From the NCBI GenBank assembly GCA_025451715.1, contig JANWJY010000178.1, positions 1 through 9,912 of the forward strand: a stretch of DNA of 9,912 bases, given 5' to 3'. The first letter of the stretch is position 1. Every line of letters starts with the position of its first letter. Made by a program: the position numbers and the translations under genes. This document shows, in pieces, positions 1 to 6,786 of the stretch. Below the pieces are notes generated by a model. The model was not told where the DNA came from. It ran no database searches and saw only the letters and a list, made by a program, of their open reading frames with translations. This DNA is from Fimbriimonadaceae bacterium (lineage in GTDB: Bacteria; Armatimonadota; Fimbriimonadia; Fimbriimonadales; Fimbriimonadaceae).

Positions 1-81
1 CCTCGCGACCAGGTCGAGGGCGTCGTCGCGGAACGCGGCGACGACCGCTGTGGACCCGATGAACGCCCGGCGTGTGAGCAT
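1..81 (-). CDS. Tat-exported protein, N-terminus only (cut by window edge)
   Basis: Only the first 27 codons are in the window. They read as a twin-arginine signal peptide: MLTRRAFIGSTAVVAA, with paired Arg at residues 4-5 followed by a hydrophobic stretch. This implies export of a folded, perhaps cofactor-containing, protein. The ATG at 81-79 is the first possible start, because an in-frame TAA lies 12 nt upstream. The start codon sits one base after a perfect 7-bp hairpin (83-101), and no clear Shine-Dalgarno is visible. It follows the oxidoreductase and isomerase on the same strand after 71 bp, so it may be the third gene of that operon. In related clusters such Tat proteins are often further Gfo/Idh-type oxidoreductases or sugar-active enzymes, but the mature sequence is missing and no family can be assigned. 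Confidence 0.6.
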   Translation of the reverse strand, partial: MLTRRAFIGSTAVVAAFRDDALDLVAR

Positions 82-82
82 G

Positions 83-120
83 CCGCGGGTTTACCCCGCG
101 GAGTGCAGAGTGCGGAGTGC
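83..120. repeat. Hairpin plus tandem GGAGTGC heptamers
   Basis: A perfect inverted repeat, CCGCGGG (83-89) and CCCGCGG (95-101) with a 5-nt loop, runs into three tandem heptamers: GGAGTGC (100-106), AGAGTGC (107-113) and GGAGTGC (114-120). GGAGTGC is also the left terminal heptamer of the two larger hairpin elements in this window (6787-6885, 7794-7896). I read this as a remnant or relative of that family. In the minus direction the hairpin abuts the start codon of the Tat protein, so it could affect that gene's translation. Confidence 0.6.
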
Positions 121-138
121 TGAATGTACAACGGGCAG

Positions 139-160
139 GGGGTTGGAGCTGTTCAACCCC
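139..160 (-). terminator. Stem-loop over the isomerase stop codon
   Basis: GGGGTTG (139-145) pairs perfectly with CAACCCC (154-160) around an 8-nt loop, and the isomerase stop codon (155-153) lies in the stem and loop. No T-run follows in the minus direction, so this is not a classical intrinsic terminator. It could be an attenuator or an mRNA 3'-end stabiliser between the isomerase and the Tat protein. Confidence 0.3.
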
Positions 161-998
161 GTCCCAGGATCACATCTAGCGCTCTGCTCGCGTTCGCGCA
201 GCGTAGAGCGGGGTTTGAGGGGTAGTGCGGGATCATCTCAGCGGTGAGCGGACCTTCGTAGCCCACTTCCTTGAGCGCGGACATAACTCTGTCCCACAGC
301 ACGTCGCCCTCGCACAGATCGACGAACCCCTCGACCGTTCCAACGGCGCGTCGAAAGTCTTTCACGTGCACAGCCTTGATGCGATGTCCGAGGATCTGGA
401 TCCAGTGGTCGGGGTGGCCGAACGCCATCACGTTGCCTACGTCGAAGTACGAGCCGATCCACGGCGACTCGAACTGGTCGATGAACTGCTTCATTTCCAA
501 AGGAGACAACAGGAACTTGTTCCACACGTTCTCGATCCCGACGCTCACCTCGCATTCCGCCGCGAGCGGCAGCACTTTTTCTAGACCTTCAGTTGCGCGT
601 TCCCACACCACACCATAGTTCTGTGCGGGAACCTCGGGCATGAAGAACACGTCGACCGCGCCGGGGATCGTGAGGAGCGTTGATGCGCCGAACCACGACG
701 TGATCCGCAGCATTCTCTCTAGCGCGTTCAGCGCTTTCGTGCGGTCCTGCTCGGACGCGCTTGCGAGGTTGTATCCCCAGTACGTGCCGCTCGCCATGGT
801 CATGACCTTCAAGCCGTGCGACTCAGCACGCGAGACCGCGTCTTCGCAGAACGACTGGGTCACGTCGAGGTTCAGCTCGCCGCTGTCTCCGATCGCGGGC
901 TCCACGCTCTCAAACCCGTCCCGCTTGGCCATCGCGAAGAACTCGTCCAGAGTGGGCGAGCCAGGGTACGACCAATAGTTGATTCCTTTCAGGTTCAT
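153..998 (-). CDS. Sugar phosphate isomerase/epimerase (AP endonuclease 2-like TIM barrel)
   Basis: 281 aa, cytoplasmic, no signal peptide. The whole protein fits the xylose-isomerase-like TIM barrel (PF01261), whose members interconvert or rearrange sugars with a divalent metal. Likely metal ligands are E156 (in GIENVW), D186 (in YFDVGN), H211 (in VHVKDF) and E254 (in TAEM). Their order and spacing match the Glu-Asp-His-Glu set of the D-tagatose 3-epimerase group. I chose the ATG at 998-996 because the barrel starts directly with MNLKGINYW and the codon overlaps the upstream stop as ATGA. A GAGG Shine-Dalgarno (1010-1007) lies 8 nt upstream. The overlap with the Gfo/Idh gene implies translational coupling and a shared pathway. 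The substrate cannot be read from sequence. Members of this fold also act as lyases on 3-keto sugars, so epimerase is not the only option. Family sure, reaction not. Confidence 0.9.
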   Translation of the reverse strand: MNLKGINYWSYPGSPTLDEFFAMAKRDGFESVEPAIGDSGELNLDVTQSFCEDAVSRAESHGLKVMTMASGTYWGYNLASASEQDRTKALNALERMLRITSWFGASTLLTIPGAVDVFFMPEVPAQNYGVVWERATEGLEKVLPLAAECEVSVGIENVWNKFLLSPLEMKQFIDQFESPWIGSYFDVGNVMAFGHPDHWIQILGHRIKAVHVKDFRRAVGTVEGFVDLCEGDVLWDRVMSALKEVGYEGPLTAEMIPHYPSNPALRCANASRALDVILGRG

Positions 999-1984
999 TT
1001 GGTGAGCCTCGATTCGATCTGCCGCACTTCCTCTAGAACGTACCTGAGCGACTCGCGCGATGACTCGGGCGTCACGATCTCCGGCATTTTGTCCCCGGCG
1101 ATGCAACTCACGAAGTACGCGAGCTCGTTGTAATAACCGCCGAGGGAAGAGAGGTTGCCGGTTGTGCCGCTCGCCTCCATCTGCTTCGCCTCGTGCTTGT
1201 GCGCGGATTTGCCCTCCTCATAGATCCACAGCTCTCCGTCGCGGTAGATCGCTGCGCCTCTCTCGAACACCGCGCGGAACTCCATTCGGAACGGCGCACC
1301 CTGGGGAAGGTTCCACCCGCCCTCGAGTTGCACGACGCACGACCCGTAGTCCATCGTCGTGAAGAAGTGCCCCACGCCTCGCGCGTCGCGGTTGCCGTGC
1401 GCGACCATCGACTTCGGTTCGCCGAGCAGGTACAGCGCAAAGTCTGTGTCGTGGATGTGCATGTCCATACCGCCGCCGGCCATCGCGGGATCCGCCGCCC
1501 ACTGGTCGACGGTGTACGCAGGGAACGCGCCGTAGCGAGTGAGGTTCAGCGACAGCAACGGGCCCATCGATCCTCCGTCGACCAGCGACTTCAGCACTTC
1601 ATACTCCGGCCAAAAGCGGATGCAGTGTCCGACCATCATCTTCACGCCGCTGTGCTTTGCCGCCGCGACCATTTTGTCGGCGTCTTCGATTGTCAGTGCC
1701 ATCGGCTTTTCGCACATCACGTGCTTTCCGGCGTTGCACGCCGCGATCGAGAACTCCGCGTGAGCGCTCGTCGGCAGGCAGACGTCGACCATGTCGATCG
1801 CCGTGTCTGCGAGCATCTCGTCGTAACTCGCGTAAACGTGCCCGCCCCACTTCTCGACGAACGAGGCTGCGCGATCCGGTTTCTCGTCCCAGACTCCCAC
1901 GAGCGACGCGTCATCGAGCACGGAGTACACGTTTGCGTGCATCGTGCCCATAAACCCGCAACCGACCAGTCCGACCTTAACCAT
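995..1984 (-). CDS. Gfo/Idh/MocA family NAD(P)-dependent oxidoreductase
   Basis: 329 aa, cytoplasmic. The N-terminal Rossmann fold starts at once (MVKVGLVGCGFMG), with the GxGxxG dinucleotide motif at residues 8-13. The family signature CEKPMA places the conserved Lys at K93. The C-terminal alpha/beta domain begins around residue 125 and contains GGGMDMHIHDTD (170-181), supplying the likely catalytic D174 and H178. Family members oxidise or reduce hydroxyl groups of sugars and inositols using NAD(P). The start at 1984 is set by the Rossmann motif; the open frame continues upstream to 2251 with non-homologous-looking residues. No Shine-Dalgarno is visible, but an extended -10 box (1995-2000) lies 10 nt upstream. 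The gene overlaps the isomerase by 4 bp, so the pair probably acts in sequence on one sugar, for example by oxidation and then isomerisation or elimination. The exact sugar is unknown. Confidence 0.92.
   Translation of the reverse strand: MVKVGLVGCGFMGTMHANVYSVLDDASLVGVWDEKPDRAASFVEKWGGHVYASYDEMLADTAIDMVDVCLPTSAHAEFSIAACNAGKHVMCEKPMALTIEDADKMVAAAKHSGVKMMVGHCIRFWPEYEVLKSLVDGGSMGPLLSLNLTRYGAFPAYTVDQWAADPAMAGGGMDMHIHDTDFALYLLGEPKSMVAHGNRDARGVGHFFTTMDYGSCVVQLEGGWNLPQGAPFRMEFRAVFERGAAIYRDGELWIYEEGKSAHKHEAKQMEASGTTGNLSSLGGYYNELAYFVSCIAGDKMPEIVTPESSRESLRYVLEEVRQIESRLTK
1007..1010 (-). promoter_or_regulatory. Shine-Dalgarno of the isomerase
   Basis: Reads GAGG on the minus strand, 8 nt before the ATG at 998. 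It lies inside the 3' end of the oxidoreductase gene and supports the short start choice for the isomerase. Confidence 0.55.
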
Positions 1985-1994
1985 GGATGCGGTA

Positions 1995-2000
1995 AAGATA
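1995..2000 (-). promoter_or_regulatory. Candidate extended -10 box of the Gfo/Idh-isomerase operon
   Basis: The minus strand reads TGG then TATCTT, an extended -10 (TGN-TANNNT), ending 10 nt before the ATG. No good -35 is seen 16-18 bp upstream and no Shine-Dalgarno lies between the box and the start. A very short leader or a leaderless mRNA is therefore likely. Confidence 0.4.
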
Positions 2001-2085
2001 CCAACTTGACGTCTGTCTGGTTCGAACATCCGGCACGCTAGCCCAGGACCCCCGTTTTGCCTCCTGCCCCAAAGCGTCAGAGTTA

Positions 2086-2092
2086 AGAGGGA
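2086..2092 (+). promoter_or_regulatory. Shine-Dalgarno of the beta-helix protein
   Basis: AGAGGGA lies 7 nt before the ATG at 2100 and fixes that start. The rest of the divergent region 2001-2085 shows no convincing -35/-10 pair for this gene. A TTGACG at 2006-2011 has no -10 partner at normal spacing. Confidence 0.5.
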
Positions 2093-2099
2093 ACACTCC

Positions 2100-4010
2100 A
2101 TGACCTGGGCCACGATCCTGCTCGCCGCGACTTCGGGACTGACTTCGATCCATGTGTCGCCGCTCGGCGACGACCGGGCCGACGGCTCGAGCTCGCGCCC
2201 CGTCGCAACGTTCGAGCGCGCCCTTTCGCTGGCGGACGGAGGCGACACCATCGTCGTGCACGAAGGCGACTACCGGATCTCCAGAGCGATCACGATCGGC
2301 GCGGACAAGAGCGGCCTCAAAGTCATCGGCGAAGGCAACGCCATTTTGCGCGGTGGCGTGAAGATCCCATCGTCGCTGTTTGCTGCACCGCAAGGCGAGG
2401 CTGCACAAGATCTCCCATCTTCGGCGCGTAACAACGTCAAGGTCGTCGACCTCAAGAAGCTTGGCGTTGGAAAGCCACCGCAGCTCCAGCGGCGCGGATT
2501 CAACCACAGATCGAACATGGCGCCGTTCGAACTCTTCGTCGGCGACAAGCCGCAGACCCTTGCGCGATGGCCGAACAACGGGTATCTCCGCACGGGGCAG
2601 ACCACCGACGGGGGGCGGCCCTCGTTCGCACTGAGCGACCAACGGCCGTCGCAGTGGAGGAACGTCGACGACGCGTGGGTCTACGGGTACTTCCGATGGG
2701 ACTGGGCCGACGACAGCATCCCTGTCGCAGACTTTCGCGACGGGCGCGTCACGCTCTCTGCATCGCACTCCTACGGCGTCATCGCCAACAAGCCGTTCTA
2801 TTTTGAGAACGTGCTCGAAGAGCTGGACAGCCCCGGCGAGTACTTCATCGACCGCAAGAACGACCTGCTTTACTTCTGGCCGTCCGATCCGAACGGTGAT
2901 GTCTACCTTTCCGTCGCCGATCACAGCATGCTGCGCATCATCGACGGTACCGATGTGACGATCGACGGGCTCCGGTTCGAGACGAGCCGCGCGGCCCCGG
3001 TGGAGATCGCGGGCGGCAGGCGCGTCACGATCAAGAACAGCGTGTTCCGCAATATCGGGATGTACGGCGTCAAGATCAGCAACGGAGCGGGTCACAGGAT
3101 TGAAAGCTCGCGGTTCACCGACCTTGGCGAAGGTGGCGTGCTGCTTTACGGTGGCGACCGCGCGACCCTCACACCCGCTGGCCACGCCGTCGTCGACTCC
3201 GTCTTCGAGCGGTTCATGCGACGGTCGCGCACGCTCAGGCCCGGCGTGGACGTGTACGGGGTGGGCATGATCGTGAAGGCGAACACGTTCACTGACGCGC
3301 CGCACTCGGCGATCGTGTTCCACGGCAACGACCACGTCATCGAGGACAACTTCTTTGGCGACCTGCTCGACGAGACCGGCGACGGCGGGGCGGTGTACGG
3401 CGGTCGCGACTGGGCCGCGCGCGGCACGCAGATCCGTCACAACCTCTTTTACAAGATCCACGGTGAAGGCAACGTCGAGAACGGCGTGTACCTCGACGAC
3501 CAGATCAGCGGAGTCACGATCGAGGAGAACGCGTTCGTGGACTGTCGCCTTGGACTGATGGTCGGCGGCGGTCGCGACAACGTCGTGCGCGACAACCTAT
3601 TTTATGACTGCGACCGGGCGCTGCACTTGGACTCTCGCGGACTGGGATGGAGGGCGTACGGTTTCAACGAGCTCAAGTCCATTCTCGAAAAGGTGCCGTA
3701 CCAGAGCGCGGCGTGGACGCGCAAGTATCCGGGCATCGAGCGGACACTGCAAGACGAGCCGATGGCGCCGAAGGGCAACATTGTCTCGGGCAACGTCCTG
3801 CTCAAGTCCGGTCGCGACACCGACATGCTGGAAGCCGCTTTCCGCAGCAAGAGCGATGTGCGCGAGAACACGAGCGCAGACGGCGAGTGGGACGTCCGCG
3901 TCACCGGCAGGACGCTCGTGATCGGCCCGCGCGCGATGGCCCGCATCCCGCAGGGGATGCACAGCCTCGCCCGCACCTACGGCCCGCGCGTGTCTGTTCC
4001 GTCGAACTGA
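2100..4010 (+). CDS. Secreted right-handed parallel beta-helix protein, possible glycoside hydrolase
   Basis: 636 aa with a short hydrophobic N-terminus (residues 1-16) that looks like a weak signal peptide. Residues 17-85 match the usual beginning of secreted beta-helix carbohydrate-active proteins: IHVSPLGDDRADGSSSRPVA, then a GGDTIVVHEGDY segment. Residues 140-165 hold ELFVGDK and TLARWPNNGY, a pattern I recall from large beta-helix proteins of the GH141-like or pectin-lyase-fold type. From about 275 to 510, repeats of the form V-T-I-x-x-N-x-F form the helix (PF13229-like). Acidic residues in TGDGGAVYGGRDW (D428, D437) and YLDD (D466, D467) are candidates for catalysis or ligand binding. 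Residues 520-636 form a less repetitive tail. A Shine-Dalgarno sits 7 nt upstream. The role is probably polysaccharide cleavage or binding outside the cytoplasm; catalytic class and substrate are not established. The fold is nearly certain, enzymatic activity only probable. Confidence 0.85.
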   Translation: MTWATILLAATSGLTSIHVSPLGDDRADGSSSRPVATFERALSLADGGDTIVVHEGDYRISRAITIGADKSGLKVIGEGNAILRGGVKIPSSLFAAPQGEAAQDLPSSARNNVKVVDLKKLGVGKPPQLQRRGFNHRSNMAPFELFVGDKPQTLARWPNNGYLRTGQTTDGGRPSFALSDQRPSQWRNVDDAWVYGYFRWDWADDSIPVADFRDGRVTLSASHSYGVIANKPFYFENVLEELDSPGEYFIDRKNDLLYFWPSDPNGDVYLSVADHSMLRIIDGTDVTIDGLRFETSRAAPVEIAGGRRVTIKNSVFRNIGMYGVKISNGAGHRIESSRFTDLGEGGVLLYGGDRATLTPAGHAVVDSVFERFMRRSRTLRPGVDVYGVGMIVKANTFTDAPHSAIVFHGNDHVIEDNFFGDLLDETGDGGAVYGGRDWAARGTQIRHNLFYKIHGEGNVENGVYLDDQISGVTIEENAFVDCRLGLMVGGGRDNVVRDNLFYDCDRALHLDSRGLGWRAYGFNELKSILEKVPYQSAAWTRKYPGIERTLQDEPMAPKGNIVSGNVLLKSGRDTDMLEAAFRSKSDVRENTSADGEWDVRVTGRTLVIGPRAMARIPQGMHSLARTYGPRVSVPSN

Positions 4011-4024
4011 CCGCGGACCTAGGC

Positions 4025-4030
4025 TAAACT
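4025..4030 (+). promoter_or_regulatory. Candidate -10 box of the DUF885 gene
   Basis: TAAACT ends exactly 10 nt before the ATG at 4041, in the 30-bp gap after the beta-helix gene. No Shine-Dalgarno lies between it and the start. An overlapping alternative is TAGGCT at 4020-4025. If real, this gives the gene its own leaderless or very short-leader transcript besides any read-through. Confidence 0.3.
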
Positions 4031-4040
4031 CACAGCCACC

Positions 4041-5765
4041 ATGCTGGGCCTCGTCTTCGCCGCGATCGCAAGCGGAGCAATCCAGGACGCCCACACCTAT
4101 CGAGGGATGTCTGTGGACCTGAAAACACTCGCACCGAACGCCAACCCGATGGCGCCGATCGTCGAACGCTTCTCCGTCGACCGCCGCGACCTCGACCGCG
4201 TCTACGACGTCGAGACCTCGCTGGCCACGTTCAAAGGACGGCGAGACTTCTATTCCGATTGGCTGAGTGCGCTCAAGTCGCTCCCGTTTGAGAGTTACCC
4301 GATCGAGGCGAAGGTCGACTATGTCCTGCTCAAGAACCGGATCGAGGGCGACCTCGCCGCGCTCGACGTGCAGGAGAAGCGGCTGCAGAAGGCGGCGAAG
4401 TATCTGCCCGACCTCACGACGATCGTCGCGTTCATCGAGGCGAACAGGCAGATGCAGCCGGTCGACCCGAAATTGGCCGCCGAGAAACTGACTGCCCTTG
4501 CGGACGGCCTCGCCAAGAAGCAATCCCAACTTCCTGCTCCCGCTCCTGCTTCTGAAGAGCCCGATGCGCGGTTCGCGGCCGACCTCGTCAACAACATGAA
4601 GACCGGCCTCAAGGACTGGTTCGACTTCTTCAACGGTTACGACCCCGAGTTCTCGTGGTGGTGCAAGAAACCGTACGAGCAGGCCGACCAGGCGCTCGAC
4701 CGCTACGTCAAGAACCTCAGGGAGCGCGTCGCGAAAGTCGATGGGGACGAGATCACAGGCGACCCCGCCGGACGTGAGGCGCTTCTCCTCGACCTCAAGC
4801 ACGAACTCATCGCATACACGCCAGAAGAGCTGATCGAAATCGCGAACAAGGAGTTCGCGTGGTGCGAGAAGGAGATGCTCAAGGCGTCGCAAGCGCTCGG
4901 GTTCGGCAGCGACTGGAAGAAGGCGCTCGAGCACGTCAAGGGCCTGCACGAGGAGCCAGGCGGACAGCCTCAGATGATCAAGGACCTCGCTTGGGGGGCC
5001 ATCGAGTACCTCGAGAAGAACGACCTCGTCACAGTCCCAGCCTTCGCGAAGAGCGTCTGGCGGATGGAGATGATGTCGGCGGAGCGGCAGAAGGTCTCTC
5101 CGTTCTTCCTCGGCGGCCAGACGATCCTCGTTTCGTTTCCCACCGATACGATGACGAACGAGGAGAAGGAGATGTCGATGCGCGGCAACAATCGCCACTT
5201 CGCAAAGGCGACCGTGCACCACGAGCTGATCCCCGGACACCACCTGCAGGGGTTCATGAACGCCCGCTATAACACGCACAGGTCTGCATTTCGGACTCCG
5301 TTCTGGACCGAAGGCTGGGCGCTGTGGTGGGAGTTCCTACTGTACGAGCGCAACTTCCCGTCGACGCCGGAGGACAAAGTCGGCTTCCTCTTCTGGCGCA
5401 TGCACCGCTGTGCGCGCATCATCTTCTCACTGCGGTTCCACTTGGGAGAAATGACTCCACAGGAGTGTGTGGACTTCCTCGTTGAGAAGGTCGGGCACGA
5501 GAGTGCGAACGCAGAGGGCGAGGTGCGTCGATCGTTCAACGGCTCGTACCCGCCGCTGTACCAGCTCGCTTACATGACCGGCGCGCTGCAGCTTAGATCG
5601 CTTTACGCCGATCTTGTGCGGTCGAAGAAGATGACGGACAAACAGTTCCACGACGCGATCTTGCAACTGAACAACATGCCGATCGACGGGATACGCATGA
5701 TCTTGACGAACACCGCACCTCCGCGCGACTACCACACGACGTGGAAGTTCTATAGAGACCCATAA
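4041..5765 (+). CDS. Secreted DUF885 family protein, probable zinc metallopeptidase
   Basis: 574 aa, the usual length of DUF885 (PF05960) proteins. Residues 1-13 (MLGLVFAAIASGA) look like a short signal peptide, implying export. The diagnostic active-site region is HHELIPGHHLQ at 393-403, a modified HExxH motif with H394, E395 and H400/H401 as candidate zinc ligands and catalytic Glu. About 20 residues later TEGWALWWE (423-431) offers a downstream Glu (E424 or E431) as third ligand, as in gluzincin peptidases. The first 300 residues are mainly helical and rich in charged residues. It starts 30 bp after the beta-helix gene without a Shine-Dalgarno. Family members are widely annotated as hypothetical, and a peptidase or carboxypeptidase-like role is inferred from the metal motif. 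Nothing ties it to the sugar genes except position. Family very likely; substrate unknown. Confidence 0.92.
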   Translation: MLGLVFAAIASGAIQDAHTYRGMSVDLKTLAPNANPMAPIVERFSVDRRDLDRVYDVETSLATFKGRRDFYSDWLSALKSLPFESYPIEAKVDYVLLKNRIEGDLAALDVQEKRLQKAAKYLPDLTTIVAFIEANRQMQPVDPKLAAEKLTALADGLAKKQSQLPAPAPASEEPDARFAADLVNNMKTGLKDWFDFFNGYDPEFSWWCKKPYEQADQALDRYVKNLRERVAKVDGDEITGDPAGREALLLDLKHELIAYTPEELIEIANKEFAWCEKEMLKASQALGFGSDWKKALEHVKGLHEEPGGQPQMIKDLAWGAIEYLEKNDLVTVPAFAKSVWRMEMMSAERQKVSPFFLGGQTILVSFPTDTMTNEEKEMSMRGNNRHFAKATVHHELIPGHHLQGFMNARYNTHRSAFRTPFWTEGWALWWEFLLYERNFPSTPEDKVGFLFWRMHRCARIIFSLRFHLGEMTPQECVDFLVEKVGHESANAEGEVRRSFNGSYPPLYQLAYMTGALQLRSLYADLVRSKKMTDKQFHDAILQLNNMPIDGIRMILTNTAPPRDYHTTWKFYRDP

Positions 5766-5809
5766 GACGACTCCCGGCATTAACTCCAGCCCCTTGAGCG
5801 AACGTCTTA
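5763..5809 (+). other. 7-bp inverted repeat after the DUF885 gene
   Basis: TAAGACG (5763-5769, beginning at the stop codon) and CGTCTTA (5803-5809) are perfect inverse complements separated by 33 nt. No T-run follows. This could be a weak 3'-end structure or an operator upstream of the lipoprotein gene, or chance. The rest of the 69-bp gap shows no clear promoter. Confidence 0.25.
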
Positions 5810-5823
5810 AAGGAATAGCCCCC

Positions 5824-5829
5824 TTGAGG
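5824..5829 (+). promoter_or_regulatory. Shine-Dalgarno supporting the GTG start of the lipoprotein
   Basis: TTGAGG lies 5 nt before the GTG at 5835. Together with the signal peptide that begins at that codon, it decides for GTG over the next ATG, which lies inside the hydrophobic core. Confidence 0.5.
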
Positions 5830-5834
5830 CCGAC

Positions 5835-6779
5835 GTGAAGAGAACTGCGCTGCTCGTGCTCCCGATGCTCCTCGCTGGTTGTGGAGGCGGCGGCGGTTCC
5901 GTCACGATCACTCCGCACCCAGGTACCAACGCGAGCCTCAACGGGCGGCAGATATTCCTGAGCGACTCGCCTTGGAACACGCCGGTGGACACCGCCGACG
6001 TGGATCCGAACTCCGACGCGATCATCGCGAACATAGGCGCGAACGACGAGTTCCACCCGGACTTCGGCGCAAACTGGAACGGCGGACCGTTCGGGATCCC
6101 GTACGTCGTCGTCGACGGCAATCAACCACTAGTATCGATGTCGTTCGGCTACGACGATGAAAGCGATCCCGGGCCGTATCCGATTCCGCCGAACGCTCCG
6201 ATCGAAGGGGGTGCGAACAGCAGCGGTGACCGGCACGTGTTGGTCGTCGACGAGGACAACTGGGTGCTCTACGAGATTTTCGACGCGCACAGGCAGGGAA
6301 GCGGTTGGTACGCGGGCTCCGGCGCGGTGTGGGACATGAACACCAACCACTATCGCCCGGCCGGATGGACCTCCGCTGACGCTGCGGGTCTGCCGATCCT
6401 CGCCGGTCTCGTGCGTTACGACGAAGTGGAGGCGGGCGCGATCAATCACGCGCTACGGTTTACGGTGAACGTAACGCGAAAGGCGTACATCTTTCCCGCG
6501 AGCCACTGGGCTTCTAACAACACCGATCCGTTGCGCCCGCCGATGGGGATGCGCGTGCGGCTGAAGGCTTCGTTCGACATCTCCGGTTATCCGCCGCAGG
6601 CGCAGGTCGTGCTTGCCGCGCTGAAGAAGTACGGGATGATGGTCGCGGACAACGGGTCCGATTGGTATGTGAGCGGCACGGCCGACGCGCGCTGGGACGA
6701 CGACCAGATCAACACTTTGAAGCAGTTGCGGGGAAGCAACTTCGAAGTGATCGAGATGGAGAACGTGATCAGCGGATAG
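5835..6779 (+). CDS. Lipoprotein of a conserved uncharacterised family
   Basis: 314 aa from a GTG start. MKRTALLVLPMLLAGC is a standard lipoprotein signal with lipobox LAGC and acylated C16, followed by a flexible run of five Gly, so the mature protein is membrane-tethered outside the cytoplasm. One domain fills residues 38-312, rich in Trp, Gly, Asp and Asn and with few cysteines. Segments that look strongly conserved are SPWNTPVD (45-52), GGPFGIPYVVVD (83-94), SDPGPYPIPPNAPIEGG (110-126), SSGDRHVLVVD (129-139), GSGAVWDMNTN (161-171), GWTSADAAGLP (177-187), HALRFTV (205-211), PPMGMRVRLKASFDISG (235-251) and KKYGMMVADNGSDW (264-277). I recall similar proteins, annotated only as hypothetical, in Actinobacteria, Myxobacteria and Acidobacteria, but I know of no assigned function. 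The composition suggests a beta-rich carbohydrate-binding or glycan-active fold; this is inference. It ends 7 bp before a hairpin repeat. Confidence 0.85.
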   Translation: MKRTALLVLPMLLAGCGGGGGSVTITPHPGTNASLNGRQIFLSDSPWNTPVDTADVDPNSDAIIANIGANDEFHPDFGANWNGGPFGIPYVVVDGNQPLVSMSFGYDDESDPGPYPIPPNAPIEGGANSSGDRHVLVVDEDNWVLYEIFDAHRQGSGWYAGSGAVWDMNTNHYRPAGWTSADAAGLPILAGLVRYDEVEAGAINHALRFTVNVTRKAYIFPASHWASNNTDPLRPPMGMRVRLKASFDISGYPPQAQVVLAALKKYGMMVADNGSDWYVSGTADARWDDDQINTLKQLRGSNFEVIEMENVISG

Positions 6780-6786
6780 TACGTCT

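Noticed and set aside
50..247. 65-codon plus-strand frame across the heptamer repeat (RVRSAEC-type peptide)
   Set aside because: It is produced by the tandem GGAGTGC repeat and overlaps the starts and ends of two minus-strand genes.
999..1106. Upstream in-frame extension of the isomerase by 36 codons
   Set aside because: The extra residues are Arg/Ala-rich and lie wholly within the oxidoreductase gene. The ATGA overlap and GAGG site support the start at 998.
2006..2034. Sigma-70 type promoter for the beta-helix gene starting with TTGACG
   Set aside because: The sequence 16-18 bp downstream of TTGACG has no resemblance to a -10 box.
1193..2041. 282-codon open frame on the plus strand opposite the Gfo/Idh gene
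   Set aside because: His/Arg/Val-rich translation without a domain; the minus strand encodes a full Gfo/Idh/MocA protein.
1985..2251. Upstream in-frame extension of the Gfo/Idh gene by 89 codons
   Set aside because: The extension would run into the start of the divergent gene, and its sequence looks nothing like the family. The Rossmann fold begins right at the chosen start.
1977..3461. 494-codon open frame on the minus strand opposite the beta-helix gene
   Set aside because: Same shadow pattern: repetitive Val/Asp/Arg sequence, no domain, and the plus strand carries a clear beta-helix protein.
3597..5279. 560-codon open frame on the minus strand opposite the DUF885 gene
   Set aside because: It is antisense to a gene with clear family motifs. 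The translation is Arg/Val/Asp/Leu-rich low-complexity sequence with no recognisable domain, as expected from the GC-rich third codon positions of the real gene.
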